A stretch of 64,000 nt of DNA from Streptococcus ictaluri 707-05 (GCF_000188015.2 NZ_AEUX02000002.1:1-64000); one strand, 5' to 3'; counted from the first letter of the stretch, positions 45,620 to 56,740 are shown. Made by a program: numbers and translations. The notes: generated by a model from the letters alone, not told the origin.

Positions 45620-46527
45620 GTTTTACCACTAAAGTTAAAGAAGAATTGATTCATTTATCAACTAGTGACAAGAATGAGCTATCTGCTATTATCAAATTGT
45701 CAGGGAGTCTTGGTCTTACTAAAAGTGGACTTAATCTGTCAATTACCACTGAAAATGCCAAAATAGCCCGTTATATTTATTCATTAATCGAAAGTGCTTA
45801 TCCCATAGTCCCAGAGATTCGCTACCATCAAAAAACTAACCTGAGGAAAAATCGTGTCTATACTGTTTATTTAGATCAAGCAGTTGATCACTTGTTATCT
45901 GATTTAAAATTGGCGGATTCTTTCTTTGGGATTGAAACCGGCATTGAAGCACAGATGATGACTGATGATGATGCTGGGCGTTCTTACCTAAAAGGAGCCT
46001 TTTTAGCATCGGGAACTATTCGTGATCCTGAGTCAGGCAAGTATCAATTAGAGATTTATTCCGTTTATTTGGATCACGCGCAGGATTTAGCGCAATTAAT
46101 GCAAAAATTCATGTTAGATGCTAAAACCATTGAGCACAAAAATGGAGCCGTTACTTACTTGCAAAAAGCAGAAGATATTATGGACTTTTTAATTGTCATT
46201 GGAGCCATGACTTGTAAAGAAGACTTTGAAGCCGTCAAACTCTTACGAGAAGCTAGAAATGATATCAATCGAGCCAATAATGCTGAGACAGCTAATATTG
46301 CTAAAACCATTACAGCTAGTATGAAAACCATCAATAATATCATTAAAATCATGGATACTATTGGCTTGGAGAGTTTGCCGATTGAGTTGCAACAAGTCGC
46401 TTTGATGCGAGTTAACCATCCCGATTACTCTATTCAGCAAGTGGCTGATGCTCTGGATTTTCCCATTACTAAAAGTGGGGTTAACCACCGTCTGAGAAAG
46501 ATTAATAAAATCGCTGAGGATTTATAA
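45616..46527 (+). CDS. whiA: WhiA DNA-binding protein
   Basis: This encodes 303 residues. Two LAGLIDADG-like N-terminal domains ([17 protein letters not shown]) and a C-terminal HTH ([24 protein letters not shown]). Needed for normal division in Firmicutes. Last gene of the operon. Confidence 0.93.
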   Translation: MSFTTKVKEELIHLSTSDKNELSAIIKLSGSLGLTKSGLNLSITTENAKIARYIYSLIESAYPIVPEIRYHQKTNLRKNRVYTVYLDQAVDHLLSDLKLADSFFGIETGIEAQMMTDDDAGRSYLKGAFLASGTIRDPESGKYQLEIYSVYLDHAQDLAQLMQKFMLDAKTIEHKNGAVTYLQKAEDIMDFLIVIGAMTCKEDFEAVKLLREARNDINRANNAETANIAKTITASMKTINNIIKIMDTIGLESLPIELQQVALMRVNHPDYSIQQVADALDFPITKSGVNHRLRKINKIAEDL

Positions 46528-46532
46528 GGAAG

Positions 46533-46567
46533 CTAAACTGCACATTTGCTTAGTGCGGTTTTTCTTT
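46533..46567 (+). terminator. Terminator after whiA
   Basis: AACTGCAC pairs with GTGCGGTT (one G-T pair), then TTTTCTTT. Confidence 0.6.
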
Positions 46568-46657
46568 GGCTTAAGAGTGCTTTTTTTGAATTCTTGCCTT
46601 GAAGCTGTTTTTTAGTGTGTTATGATAGTAATAATCAAAAACAAAGGAGAAGCTAAA

Positions 46658-48055
46658 ATGTCATGTACTACGATATTAGTTGGAAAAAAAGTATCTTATG
46701 ATGGTTCCACGATGATTGCTAGAACGGAAGATTCTCAAAATGGAGATTTCACTCCTAAAAAGATGGTCCTTGTAAAACCAGAAGACCAACCCAAGCATTA
46801 TCAGTCTGTATTATCTCGCTTTCATATGGATTTGCCAGATCGCCCGATGGCTTACACATCAGTTCCAGATGCTCTTGGAAAAGAAGGCATTTGGGGAGAA
46901 GCTGGTGTCAATGAAGCTAATATAGCTATGTCAGCCACTGAAACCATTACTAGTAATTCCCGTGTTCTAGGAGCAGATCCATTAGTACCTGAAGGTATTG
47001 GAGAAGAGGATATGCTGACTTTGGTTCTTCCTTATATTCAGTCTGCTCGAGAAGGTGTCCTTCGTTTAGGAAAGATTTTAGAAGAGTATGGTACTTACGA
47101 ATCAAATGGCGTTGCATTTTCTGATGCAGAAGAAATCTGGTGGTTAGAAACGGTTGGGGGACATCACTGGGTTGCAAGGCGCGTGCCCGATGATAGCTAT
47201 GTGACCAATCCTAATCAATTTGGTATTGATCATTTTGAGTTTAATAATTCAGTCGATTATCTCTGCTCTAGTGATTTGCGTCAATTCATTGAGACCTACC
47301 ATTTAGATTTAACTTATAGTAATCAACACTTCAACCCACGTTACGCTTTTGGTAGTCAAAGAGATAAAGACCGCCACTACAATACACCTCGTGCCTGGAT
47401 TATGCAAAAATTCCTGAATCCTGAGATAGAACAAGACCCACGTAGTTTTGAGATTCCTTGGTGTCGAAAACCTTATCGCAAAATAACTATCGAAGATGTC
47501 AAATACGTCTTGAGTAGTCATTACCAAGATACGCCTTATGATCCGTATGGACCAGAAGGAGATGTAATCAGTCAAAAAATGTTTAGACCGATTGGAATTA
47601 ATCGAACTAGCCAAACAGCTATTTTACACATTCGTCCTAACAAGGCTAAAGAAGTAGCAGCTATCCAATGGATGGCCTATGGATCTATGCCTTTTAATAC
47701 CATGGTCCCTTTTTTCACACAAGTGATGACTATTCCAGACTATTTTGCCAATACCCAAGAAAATGTCTCAACAGCTAGTTTTTATTGGGTCAATCGATTG
47801 ATTGCCGCTTTAGCTGATTCACACTATAATCATCATATAAGTGACATCGAAGACTACATGGAGACCACTATGGCTAGAGGTCATGCCATGCTTCATCAAG
47901 CCGATAAAGCTCTAGCCCAAGGGCAAGTCCTTGATTTGAATCAAGAAAATCAAAAAATGAGTGATTATATTGAGCAAGAGACACAAAAACTACTTAATAA
48001 AATCCTTTTTGATGCGAGTAATCTAATGACCAATCGCTTTAGTCTAAGTGATTAA
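46658..48055 (+). CDS. pepD: C69-family dipeptidase
   Basis: This encodes 465 residues from ATG 46658, which follows AAAGGAG; the ATG at 46622 has no such site. N-terminal nucleophile region [11 protein letters not shown] with Cys3, then [15 protein letters not shown] motif ([10 protein letters not shown]) and [14 protein letters not shown], the Ntn-hydrolase C69 pattern. Cytoplasmic dipeptidase. A strong hairpin follows. Confidence 0.9.
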   Translation: MSCTTILVGKKVSYDGSTMIARTEDSQNGDFTPKKMVLVKPEDQPKHYQSVLSRFHMDLPDRPMAYTSVPDALGKEGIWGEAGVNEANIAMSATETITSNSRVLGADPLVPEGIGEEDMLTLVLPYIQSAREGVLRLGKILEEYGTYESNGVAFSDAEEIWWLETVGGHHWVARRVPDDSYVTNPNQFGIDHFEFNNSVDYLCSSDLRQFIETYHLDLTYSNQHFNPRYAFGSQRDKDRHYNTPRAWIMQKFLNPEIEQDPRSFEIPWCRKPYRKITIEDVKYVLSSHYQDTPYDPYGPEGDVISQKMFRPIGINRTSQTAILHIRPNKAKEVAAIQWMAYGSMPFNTMVPFFTQVMTIPDYFANTQENVSTASFYWVNRLIAALADSHYNHHISDIEDYMETTMARGHAMLHQADKALAQGQVLDLNQENQKMSDYIEQETQKLLNKILFDASNLMTNRFSLSD

Positions 48056-48058
48056 AAA

Positions 48059-48096
48059 ATCAGTCTATTTCTACGTAGAAATAGACTTTTTTCTTT
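48059..48096 (+). terminator. Terminator after pepD
   Basis: AGTCTATTTCTACGTAGAAATAGACT: 13-bp perfect palindromic stem, followed by TTTTTTC. Confidence 0.85.
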
Positions 48097-48127
48097 GTAG
48101 ACACCATTTATTAAAAAGATAAAAAAC

Positions 48128-48181
48128 TTGCAAATAAATCATAATGTGATATACTTAACCAGTATAACTTCAACCAGTTAA
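48128..48181 (+). promoter_or_regulatory. adcA promoter with two AdcR-like boxes
   Basis: TTGCAA (48128-48133), 16 bp, TATACT (48150-48155). TTAACCAGTATAA (48155-48167) and TTCAACCAGTTAA (48169-48181) resemble the AdcR consensus TTAACYRGTTAA and overlap the start of transcription. This predicts zinc-dependent repression. Confidence 0.75.
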
Positions 48182-48196
48182 TGAAAAGGAGGAATC

Positions 48197-49761
48197 ATGA
48201 AAAAGAAAATTCTTTTAATGATTAGTTTAATCGGTGTTTTTTTGCCTGGCAACTTAGCCAAGCTAAACAAGTTCTAGCAGAGGGAAAAGTTAAAGTTGTG
48301 ACAACTTTCTACCCTGTATATGAGTTTACCAAAGGTGTTTTGGGAAATGATGGTGATGTTTCTTTACTAATGAAAGCAGGAACAGAACCTCACGATTTTG
48401 AACCATCAACTAAAGATGTTAAGAAAATCCAAGATGCAGATGCTTTTGTCTATATGGATGACAATATGGAAACTTGGATTCCTGAACTTAAAAAATCACT
48501 GAAATCTAAAAAAGTGACCATTGTTAAAGGGACTGGCAATATGCTTTTAGTCGCTGGAGCAGGACATGACCACGATCATGAACATGAAGACGAGCACGAC
48601 CATGCTGATAAAGGACATGACCATGCTGAACATGGTGAAGAAGCTCACAGTCATGCTTTTGACCCACACGTGTGGTTATCACCATATCGTAGTATCACTG
48701 TTGTTGAAAATATTCGTGATAGTCTAGCTAAAGCTTATCCTGAAAAAGCAGATAGCATCAAATCAAATGCGGCATCATATATCGAAAAGTTAAAAACGCT
48801 TGATAAAGAATACAATGACGCTTTGAGCAACGCTAAACAAAAAAGCTTTGTCACACAACACGCAGCCTTTGGATACATGGCACTGGATTATGGATTGAAC
48901 CAAATTGCTATTAACGGTGTGACCCCAGATTCAGAACCATCAGCCAAACGTATCGGAGCTCTTTCAAAATACGTTAAAAAATATGGTATCAAGTACATTT
49001 ACTTTGAAGAAAATGCTTCAAGCAAAGTAGCTAAAACATTAGCTAAAGAAGCGGGTGTTAAAACAGCTGTTTTAAGTCCACTTGAAGGTTTAACTGAAAA
49101 AGAAATGAAAGCTGGAGAAGATTATTTCATTGTCATGCGTGAAAACCTTAAAACATTACGTTTAACAACAGATGTTGAAGGTAAAGAAATCCTTCCAGAA
49201 GAAGATACAACTAAAACAGTTTACAACGGTTATTTCAAAGATAAAGAAGTAAAAGACCGTAAATTATCTGATTGGTCAGGTGATTGGCAGTCAGTTTACC
49301 CTTACTTAGAAGATGGTACTCTTGATCAAGTATGGGATTACAAATCTAAAAAATCTAAAGGTGCCATGACTCCTGAAGAATATAAAGATTACTATACAAC
49401 TGGTTACAAAACAGATGTTAGCCAAATCAAAATCAATGGTAAGAAAAATACAATGACTTTTGTTCGTAATGGTGAAAAGAAAACTTACACTTACAAATAC
49501 GCAGGTAAAGAAATCTTAACCTATCCAAAAGGTAACCGCGGAGTACGTTTCATGTTTGAAGCAAAAGAAGCAGATGCTGGTGAGTTTAAATACATTCAAT
49601 TCAGCGACCATGCTATTGCTCCTGAAAAAGCAGAGCATTTCCACTTATACTGGGGTGGAGAAAGTCAAGAAGCTCTTCATAAAGAATTAGAGCATTGGCC
49701 AACTTATTACCATTCTGATTTATCTGGACGACAAGTCGCGCAGGAAATCAATGCTCATTAA
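48197..49761 (+). pseudogene. adcA: Zinc-binding lipoprotein AdcA with ZinT domain, frameshifted in the signal peptide
   Basis: ATG 48197 follows AAAGGAGG and gives MKKKILLMISLIGVF. A run of seven T (48237-48243) should be eight: with one more T the frame reads FAWQLSQAKQVLAEGKVKVV and stays open to 49761. As written, translation ends after 26 codons. The mature part is complete: cluster A-9 zinc-binding protein with a His-rich loop (HDHDHEHEDEHDHADKGHDH), then a ZinT domain (WQSVYPYLEDGTLDQVWDYK to the HFHLYWG end). It captures Zn2+ for AdcBC. The T-run invites error or phase variation. Confidence 0.9.
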
Positions 49762-49784
49762 TGAGATATAAAAGTCTTAACCAA

Positions 49785-49821
49785 TAAAAAAGAAGAATCA
49801 TAAGATTCTTCTTTTTTCTCT
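49785..49821 (+). terminator. Terminator after adcA
   Basis: AAAAAAGAAGAATC pairs with GATTCTTCTTTTTT around a short loop. Confidence 0.8.
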
Positions 49822-49946
49822 GCCAGAAAGTTCTATTTCCCAGTCATTAGTTATTAATTGAATCAAAATATTTTAATAATCAAATTTTAAGAACATATTT
49901 AATTAATGTTATTAAAAAAACATTTGATTTCTTAGGATTTTTGAGA

Positions 49947-50028
49947 TACAATAAGATTACTGATGGCGAACCATCATAAATTAAAACTAATGGTTAGTTA
50001 AACAGCTAACCCAACGGAGGAAAAATAA
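49947..50028 (+). promoter_or_regulatory. Promoter and two-hairpin leader of a secreted-protein gene
   Basis: TACAAT (49947-49952) is a likely -10. The leader folds as TGATGG-CGAA-CCATCA (49961-49976) and GGTTAG...CTAACC (49992-50011), then GGAGG just before the ATG. The hairpins may protect the mRNA or expose the ribosome site conditionally. Confidence 0.5.
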
Positions 50029-50402
50029 ATGACACCATTTTGTAAAAAACTTGCTCTCTCAGCAATGACAGCTATGGCCATGGCAGGGGCTTGCCTAATT
50101 CATCTACTCAAACTACTAAAGCAGATGAATTAGATTGGTCAGATTTTGAAAATGAATTTCTCTTGGCTCCTGAACAGGAAGGTTATACTTCATTGATGAA
50201 TTATTTAAAAGAAGTCGGTGTAAATGATTTTGATATTGATTTTTACTTACATGCTATTGTTGGTCAAGATTTTAATCAATTATTAGAGACTCTAAAAACT
50301 AAAACAGCTGATGAGGTTAAGTCACAAGTGGCTACAGAACTTTCCAAAATTTTTACTGAAGCTGGACCTGTAGACATGATTCGTCCTATCGAAGAAGTGT
50401 AA
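50029..50402 (+). pseudogene. Small secreted protein of unknown function, frameshifted in the signal peptide
   Basis: ATG 50029 after CGGAGG starts MTPFCKKLALSAMTAMAMAG, a good signal peptide. At 50086-50093 one base is missing; the correct continuation is LPNSSTQTTKADELDWSDF and on to 50402. The mature protein of about 97 residues is acidic, helical and free of Cys (EFLLAPEQEGYTSLMNYLKE). I do not recognise it. It has its own promoter, leader and terminator. As written, only 34 residues are made. Confidence 0.65.
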
Positions 50403-50404
50403 AC

Positions 50405-50448
50405 TTCAACCCCCTCTTTTATCCAAAGAGGGGGTTATAGTTTTAATA
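50405..50448 (+). terminator. Terminator after the small secreted-protein gene
   Basis: CAACCCCCTCTTT pairs with AAAGAGGGGGTT around TATCC, with a T-rich tail. Confidence 0.8.
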
Positions 50449-50670
50449 CAGAATGATTCAAGCTTGATGCAAATGTTGTATTATAATATACTCTAAGTGG
50501 TTATAACAAGTTAGGGGTTTTCATAAAGAAATAAGAGTCGCTCTATGCTATTTAAGGAAAACTGTCAGCAACCTATTTCGATAGCTGATAAGGCATTTTA
50601 TGCCAACATTATTTTAGATGAGGAGGCTCACTTCCAACACCTTCCTAAATCGTGATTAAGGAGAAAAGCC

Positions 50671-51802
50671 ATGTTTCAAATGACAGAAGAAGAACGAATT
50701 GCTTTAGGTGCTCAGATTACGACCAAAGAAATCTTACAACAACCACAAATTTGGTCAGAAACATTTGACTTATTTGTCTCACAAGAAGAAGCCTTGGAAT
50801 CTTTTTTTAAAGAAATAATTGAAAGCGCCAACGGAAATAAAGTTAGAGTTATTTTCACTGGATCTGGAACGTCAGAATATGTAGGAAATTCCATTTGTCC
50901 TTATTTACAATTGGCAGGTGATCGCCTGCATTTTCGTTTTGAAAGTATTGCTACCACAGATTTAGTAGCGGCACCGCAGTATTATTTTTTTGATGATGAG
51001 CCAACTCTCTTAGTTTCTTTTGCAAGAAGTGGCAACAGTCCAGAGAGTGTTTCATTTAACCATTACTTGTGCTGAAGAAGGAAACTTGGCTAAATTAGCC
51101 AAAAGCAATCCTAATAATTATCTGTTTTTAATGCCTAAGGCCTCTAATGATGCTGGATTTGCCATGACTAGTAGTTTTAGTGGCATGTTATTAGCAGCTT
51201 TATTGATTTTTGATCAAGAGACGCATCTAGTGGATAAAAAAGCTTATCTAGATCAAATCTGTCAGGCAGTTGAGCACTTGATTTCTTCTTCAAACCGGCT
51301 AGAAAAAATGAGTCAATTGGACATCGAGCGAATTGTTTATTTAGGGTCAGGGCCTTTAGCTGCCCTGAGTCAAGAAGCTCAATTAAAAATGCTTGAACTA
51401 ACGGCTGGTCAAATTGTTGCAGTCTTTAACTCTTCAATGGGATTTAGACATGGTCCGAAATCCTTTATCAACGAAAAAACCTTAGTTATGGGTTTTCTTA
51501 GTCAAAATGCTTACACAAGGCAGTATGATTTAGATATTTTGGAAGAAATTAAGTCAGAAAATATTGCAGCTCAAATACTTGCTATTGGAATAGAAGGAGA
51601 AGAACAGTTTAGTGGTGAATCAATTGTCTTAGCTAACTCCTCTCAACTTCCGGATGCTTACGCTGCCTAGGCAATGATTTTTGTAGCACAAAGCTTAGCA
51701 CTCTTTTTGGCGGTTAAGGTTCAGAATTTTCCTGATACCCCTTCTAGAACTGGGACAGTTAACCGAGTCGTCAAAGGAGTCTCTATACATCCTTATCTAT
51801 AG
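50671..51802 (+). pseudogene. agaS: Tagatose-6-phosphate ketose/aldose isomerase AgaS, broken
   Basis: AAGGAGAAAAGCC precedes ATG 50671. The first SIS domain (VIFTGSGTSEYVGN, LLVSFARSGNSPESV) runs to about 51050. There a short segment of roughly 40 bases appears lost with a frame change, and the sequence resumes FHLTITCAEEGNLAKLAKSN. The second SIS domain (VYLGSGPLAALSQEAQLKMLE, FRHGPKSFI) follows. A TAG at 51668-51670 then interrupts; the same frame continues AMIFVAQSLALFLAVKVQNF to TAG at 51800-51802. Two clear lesions, one not homopolymer-linked, so the gene is probably dead. AgaS deaminates/isomerises galactosamine-6-phosphate. Confidence 0.85.
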
Positions 51803-51904
51803 AAAGATTTGATAGACTTGCTTGTACTAGACAGCATATCCATTAGATTAAGGGGAAACTTGATACTTTATCATGATGAAGAGAATTACCCAAAAAAACA
51901 AGAG

Positions 51905-51942
51905 ACAAAAAAACCACTGCCAATGAATTGGTAGTGGTTTAA
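51905..51942 (-). terminator. Terminator after rpmE2
   Basis: On the minus strand AAACCACTACCAAT pairs with ATTGGCAGTGGTTT and is followed by TTTTTG. Confidence 0.8.
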
Positions 51943-51956
51943 TGGTAAGATTGCTC

Positions 51957-52217
51957 TTATTTTGCTGCGTTTTCGTCTTTGAGACCGTATTTTTTGTTGA
52001 AACGATCCACACGTCCATCTGCTTGAGTGAACTTTTGACGTCCTGTATAGAATGGGTGAGAATCTGATGAAATTTCTACACGAATAAGTGGGTAAGTTTC
52101 ACCTTCAAACTCAACTGTTTCTTTAGTAGTTTTAGTTGAACCACTAAGGAATTGGTAACCTGTAGTTGTATCAAGGAAAACAACTGGACGATAATCTGGA
52201 TGAATGTCTTTTCTCAT
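51957..52217 (-). CDS. rpmE2: Ribosomal protein L31 type B
   Basis: This encodes 86 residues from ATG 52217 ([20 protein letters not shown]), with AAAGGA upstream. [16 protein letters not shown] and the short Lys/Glu end are typical. It lacks the CxxC zinc motif, as expected of the B type. Confidence 0.95.
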   Translation of the reverse strand: MRKDIHPDYRPVVFLDTTTGYQFLSGSTKTTKETVEFEGETYPLIRVEISSDSHPFYTGRQKFTQADGRVDRFNKKYGLKDENAAK

Positions 52218-52323
52218 CTTAAAAAAATTCCTTTCTGCCATGACACTTTCTGCATCATAGTTTATTAACCACTCTAGTGTAACAAAACTTGTTTCAAATG
52301 ACAAGCTTTTTTGGCTTAAAAAT

Positions 52324-53262
52324 TTAGGATTCCTGACATAAGTTTATTAACTCTTCATAAATGAGGGCATTTTCCTCTAAGCTGGCGGAATTAGCTCCGC
52401 TAGCTAATGGATGACCACCGCCATTGTGTGCTTTTGCAATGCCATTAATGACTTTTTCTTTGCTACGCATTCGAACACGGTAGCTACCGTCTTCTTGCTC
52501 TACAAAGATAGCCCAAGCTTGTACACAATCAATTTTACCAGGAGTGGAAACGATAGCAGAGCTCTCTGCTAAGGTCACATCAAAAGCTTTCAGTGTTTCT
52601 TGACTTAGGAGTACATAAGCAGCTCCAGAATCATCAACTTCTAGATGATCAAACACATAACCTTGGAGTTTAGCAATTTTAAAAGGGAAAGAATCCATTT
52701 GACGGGAAATCGCTGAAAAATCAAAATCAAAGTCTCGTAATTGGCTGGCAATCTTTAAGGTTTTGCTAGTAGTTGATGGGTATAAAAAGCGACCGGTATC
52801 TCCTACTATTCCCGTGTACAAGTATTTAGCAGCCTCTTTAGTCATTGTCAAACCTAAAGAAAATGCAAAATCTGCAATAATTTCACTCGCACTTGAAGCA
52901 CTGGTATCTACATAAGAAAGATCTCCATAAACATCCTCATCCGGATGATGATCAATCTTAATGAGACAATCACCGTCTAGATAACGCTGATCATCAATGC
53001 GAGGACGATTGGCTGTATCTGTGATAATGACCAAAGCTCCCTTATAATCTTGATCGCTAACTTGGTCCATCTGACTAATCCACAGTAAACTAGGCTCATC
53101 AAAACCTGTCATTAAAACCTTTTTATGAGGAAAATGACTGGCAATAATTTTTTTGAGACCAGCTTGACTGCCTAAGGCATCTGGGTCTGGGTTTTGGTGT
53201 CGATGGATAATGATTCTATCATAATCTTTGATTTTTTGGAGAATATCTTGAAAGCTTGTCAT
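52324..53262 (-). CDS. DHH/DHHA1 phosphoesterase (NrnA-like oligoribonuclease/pAp phosphatase)
   Basis: This encodes 312 residues. DHH domain: [38 protein letters not shown]-terminal DHHA1 ends with the substrate motif [13 protein letters not shown]. NrnA-type enzymes degrade short oligoribonucleotides, cyclic-dinucleotide products and pAp. It lies 9 bases after the GNAT gene. Confidence 0.9.
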   Translation of the reverse strand: MTSFQDILQKIKDYDRIIIHRHQNPDPDALGSQAGLKKIIASHFPHKKVLMTGFDEPSLLWISQMDQVSDQDYKGALVIITDTANRPRIDDQRYLDGDCLIKIDHHPDEDVYGDLSYVDTSASSASEIIADFAFSLGLTMTKEAAKYLYTGIVGDTGRFLYPSTTSKTLKIASQLRDFDFDFSAISRQMDSFPFKIAKLQGYVFDHLEVDDSGAAYVLLSQETLKAFDVTLAESSAIVSTPGKIDCVQAWAIFVEQEDGSYRVRMRSKEKVINGIAKAHNGGGHPLASGANSASLEENALIYEELINLCQES

Positions 53263-53271
53263 AGTGGTCCT

Positions 53272-53703
53272 TTACTCTTTAAACATATCAATGTGAGGGA
53301 TGTCATCTTCTAGGTAAACTTCTGAAGTGGCTTGAAAACCAAAGAAAGTGTAGAAATCTTGCAAATAGGCTTGAGCCTGAGCATAAACGGGAAGGTTTGG
53401 AAACTTTTCATGACAAATCTTCAAAGCTGTTGAGACCAAATGGCGTCCTAAACCAGCTTGTCTGGCATCTTGTCGAACAAGGACCCGTCCAAGTTTAACT
53501 TGGTCTTCTTCAACAATCAAACGACAGTAAGCCATAACATTACCTTTGTCATCTTTTTGAAACAAATGCAAGGCTTTTAAGTCTAAATCATCGATATCTG
53601 GATAGGGGCAGTTTTGTTCAACGACAAAGACGGCAATTCGCTCTTTATAGATAGAAAAGAGTTCTTCAGTTGTCAAAGTATCAAAGCTTTTTATTGTCCA
53701 CAT
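53272..53703 (-). CDS. GNAT acetyltransferase, ElaA-like
   Basis: This encodes 143 residues from ATG 53703 (MWTIKSFDTLTTEELFSIYK), the usual start of ElaA-type GNATs. RIAVFVVEQNCPYPDID and the acetyl-CoA loop RQDARQAGLGRHL are seen. Substrate unknown. AAGGGA precedes the start, rather far. Operon with the DHH gene. Confidence 0.85.
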   Translation of the reverse strand: MWTIKSFDTLTTEELFSIYKERIAVFVVEQNCPYPDIDDLDLKALHLFQKDDKGNVMAYCRLIVEEDQVKLGRVLVRQDARQAGLGRHLVSTALKICHEKFPNLPVYAQAQAYLQDFYTFFGFQATSEVYLEDDIPHIDMFKE

Positions 53704-53769
53704 AGTAGTTACATTCCCTTCTAGTTTTATAAGCTTATCATAGCACAAAGAGGCTAGAAACTAAGTGCC

Positions 53770-54549
53770 TTATGTAATATCTTGGTATTTAGCTACTAAG
53801 CCACGTTTGACTGCAGGGCGCTTAGAAATCTTATTAGCCCAAGCTTGTAAATGAGAGTATTTGTGTACTTATAAAAAGTGACCAGCATTTTCCCAGAGTT
53901 TATCTTGAGCTAAGCGACCATACCAAGACCAAATAGCAATATCAGCGATTGTATACTCATCACCAGCAATATAAGCTTTGTGGCTAAGTTCTTTATCTAA
54001 AAGATCAAGTTGACGTTTGGCTTCCATAGCAAAGCGGTCAATTGGGTATTCTAATTTTTCGGGAGCATAATGGAAAAAATGCCCAAATCCTCCACCTAAA
54101 AAAGGAGCTGCCCCGGTTTGCCAAAATAGCCAATTAAGGACTTCTGTACGCTTTTGTGGGTCCAAAGGAAGCAGTGCCTGATGTTTCTCAGCCAAGTAAA
54201 GGAGGATATTAGCTGATTCAAAGACACGAATGGGTTCTTTCCCTGATAAATCAAGCATAGCAGGGATTTTAGAATTGGGATTAATTGAAACAAAATCACT
54301 ACCAAACTGTTGTCCCTGACCGATCGAAATACGGTAAAGGTCATAGTCTATCTTGTCGATACCAAGTTCTTTTAGCTCTTCAAACATAATAGCTACTTTA
54401 ATACCATTTGGAGTAGCAAGTGAGTATACTTGATAAGGATGATTTCCTCTAGGCAAAACTTGTTCAAAGCGACTACCAGCTTGATCAGAATTTAGGCCAG
54501 GCATTTGCCTATGATTTTCCCAAATTTCAGGAATATGATAAGTTGACAT
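53770..54549 (-). pseudogene. Glutathione S-transferase (YghU-like) with premature stop
   Basis: Start ATG 54549 (MSTYHIPEIWENHRQMPG). The thioredoxin-like half (YSLATPNGIKVAIMFEEL, NPNSKIPAMLD, ESANILLYLAEKH) and most of the helical half (YTIADIAIWSWYGRLA) are intact. TAA at 53869-53871 interrupts in frame after GHFL. The same frame goes on VHKYSHLQAWANKISKRPAV to TAA 53770-53772. Only the last 32 residues are lost, so partial function is conceivable. Nonsense substitution, not an indel. Confidence 0.85.
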
Positions 54550-54802
54550 GATAAAAACTCCTGTTCGTTTTTTTCTTATTGTCATCATATCAAATGTCAG
54601 ACTAAAGCACAAAAAAATACTATTGTTCTTAACTTTTGGAGGAATGTTCGGTAAAAAGTGAATTGATATTAAAAATAGCAGACAAATCAGAAATAGTTTA
54701 TGCTAAAAAGATGATATTAAAGCCTTTTATAAGAGATAAAGTGCTTGATTTTTTATATGATTTTGTTATGCTAGATAAAATATATTTGTAAGGAGATTGG
54801 TT

Positions 54803-55829
54803 GTGAACAACAATAAGTTTCAGGCGCTAGCAAGAACAGAGCTCCACTGTCATTTGGATGGCTCTTTATCATTACCTATTATTCGAGAGTTAGCCGCATT
54901 AGCTCAAGTGACGATTCCAAAATCTGATGCTGATTTAAAACAATGTGTAACAGCTCCTGAAAGTTGTGAGTCTTTAATGGACTATTTAAAGACATTTGAA
55001 TTTATTAGACCACTCTTACAAACCCCTGAGGCTTTAAAATTAGCAACCTACGATGTAGTGAGGCAAGCAGCGCTTGAAAATGTTATTTATATGGAAATTC
55101 GATTTGCTCCTGAGCTTTCTATGGATAAGGGATTAACAGCTAATCAAGTCGTTGAAGCTGTTTTAGAGGGAATGGCAGAAGCAGAAAAAGATTTTAATAT
55201 TATGGTAAGGGCTATTGTATGTGGTCTTCGTCAGTCACCTCTTTCTTTGACTGAATCCATTTTTAATGATGTCTTAGAGTGGGCTCAAAAAGGACTGGTT
55301 GGTTTTGATTTTGCCGGAAATGAGCTTGATTTTCCTCCTATATTATTAGAAAAACTTATGAAAGAAACTAGCCAAAAAGGATTTCCTTTTACGCTTCATG
55401 CAGGTGAGTGCGGTTGTCCTAATTATATCTCCCAAGCTATTGCAGCTGGAGCTAAACGTCTAGGGCATGCAACAGCGATATGCCACGAAACAGAACTTAT
55501 TGACCAATTAGTATCTCATCAGATCACAGCATAGCTATGTCTAACCAGTAATTTACAGACCAAAGCAGCAAAAAGCATTAATGATTTTCCCTATCTGCCT
55601 TTGAAAGCAGCAGGAGGCAAGCATTAGTATCAATACGGATAATCGAACAGTATCAGATACCACATTAACGAAAGAGTACCAACTCTTCGCTCACCATTTC
55701 AATTGTCAAGCGTCTGACTTCTACAAACACAATCAATCAGCTATTTATGCTAGTTTTACTAATCCTGACGAAAAAGACTACCTCTTGAAAAGATTGCAAA
55801 AATCTTATAATAGACACCAGAAGAATTAG
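54803..55829 (+). pseudogene. add: Adenosine deaminase, broken
   Basis: GTG 54803 lies 7 bases after AAGGAG. The metal-binding [19 protein letters not shown] and [11 protein letters not shown] are intact. Then TAG at 55532-55534 interrupts ([15 protein letters not shown], probably from GAG). The frame goes on [18 protein letters not shown] to near 55622, shifts by one, and finishes [20 protein letters not shown] to TAG 55827-55829. The joined protein is about 340 residues, normal for Add. The truncated form lacks the NTDN metal Asp, so it is inactive. Confidence 0.9.
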
Positions 55830-55888
55830 TGCTTTTCCTATCAACTTATGATAAAATAGAAGTAGTTTAGTTATTTTGGGAGGAAATT

Positions 55889-56338
55889 ATGGCATTAGCA
55901 AAAATCGTTTATGCCAGTATGACAGGAAATACTGAAGAAATTGCTGATATTGTAGCAAGTAAATTACAAGAGTTAGGATACGACGTTGAAATTGACGAGT
56001 GTACCTCTGTTGAAGCTTCAGAATTCGAAGATGCTGATATGGCTATTGTAGCCACTTATACTTATGGAGATGGCGATTTGCCTGATGAAATTGTAGACTT
56101 CTATGAAGACTTGCAAGATTTAGATCTATCTGGCAAGATTTATGGTGTCGTGGGTTCTGGCGATACGTTTTATGATTATTTCTGCAAATCGGTTGATGAA
56201 TTTGAAGAGCAATTTGCTTTGACTGGAGCCACTAAAGGTGCAGATTCTGTTAAAGTTGATTTAGCAGCAGAAGATGAAGATATTAAACATTTAGAAGCTT
56301 TTGCAGAAAAGATGTCACAAGCTTTAGAGACTATCTAA
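55889..56338 (+). CDS. Flavodoxin
   Basis: This encodes 149 residues. The FMN phosphate loop SMTGNTEEIA (near residue 10), TYTYGDGDLPDEI and GSGDTFYDYFC are the flavodoxin motifs. Acidic electron carrier. GGGAGGAAAT before the ATG. A weak hairpin (TCAGG/CCTGG) with T-run follows at 56369-56396. Confidence 0.93.
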   Translation: MALAKIVYASMTGNTEEIADIVASKLQELGYDVEIDECTSVEASEFEDADMAIVATYTYGDGDLPDEIVDFYEDLQDLDLSGKIYGVVGSGDTFYDYFCKSVDEFEEQFALTGATKGADSVKVDLAAEDEDIKHLEAFAEKMSQALETI

Positions 56339-56446
56339 GTTAGCTGGTCTTGAATTTGTGCTTAAGATGTCAGGCCTAGGACCTGGCATTTTTTGGATTT
56401 TAGAAGGACTTGAACCGATTATTAATAATAGACAAGGAAAAGCGTG

Positions 56447-56740
56447 ATGAGACTGAATGAAATTCGCCAAGACATCAATGAGATTGACCGTCAGTTGATA
56501 GAACTTTTAGAAGCAAGAATGTCCTTAGTTAATCAAGTGACACACTATAAACTCGAAAATCAAATGCCAGTACTTGATCAATCACGAGAAGAAGTCATTT
56601 TACAAACGGTGTCAGCTAAGGTAGCAGATAAAGCCTTTGAACCAGCCATCACAAGAACCTTTCAAACCATTCTAGAAATGTCTAGACAATTTCAAAAAAG
56701 TCGATTGGAAGAGGAGGCTAGTGATGCTAAGCCCTATTAA
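56447..56740 (+). CDS. Chorismate mutase type II (monofunctional)
   Basis: This encodes 97 residues from ATG 56447. AroQ fold: MRLNEIRQDINEIDRQLIEL with the Arg of the active site, LLEARMSL, and DQSREE. It converts chorismate to prephenate. Its end overlaps the ClC gene start by 17 bases, so they are coupled. Confidence 0.88.
   Translation: MRLNEIRQDINEIDRQLIELLEARMSLVNQVTHYKLENQMPVLDQSREEVILQTVSAKVADKAFEPAITRTFQTILEMSRQFQKSRLEEEASDAKPY

Noticed and set aside
50545..50655. 36-residue frame starting MLFKENCQQPISIADKAF before agaS
   Set aside because: No ribosome site and no recognised family; could be a remnant of a deleted gene but cannot be supported.
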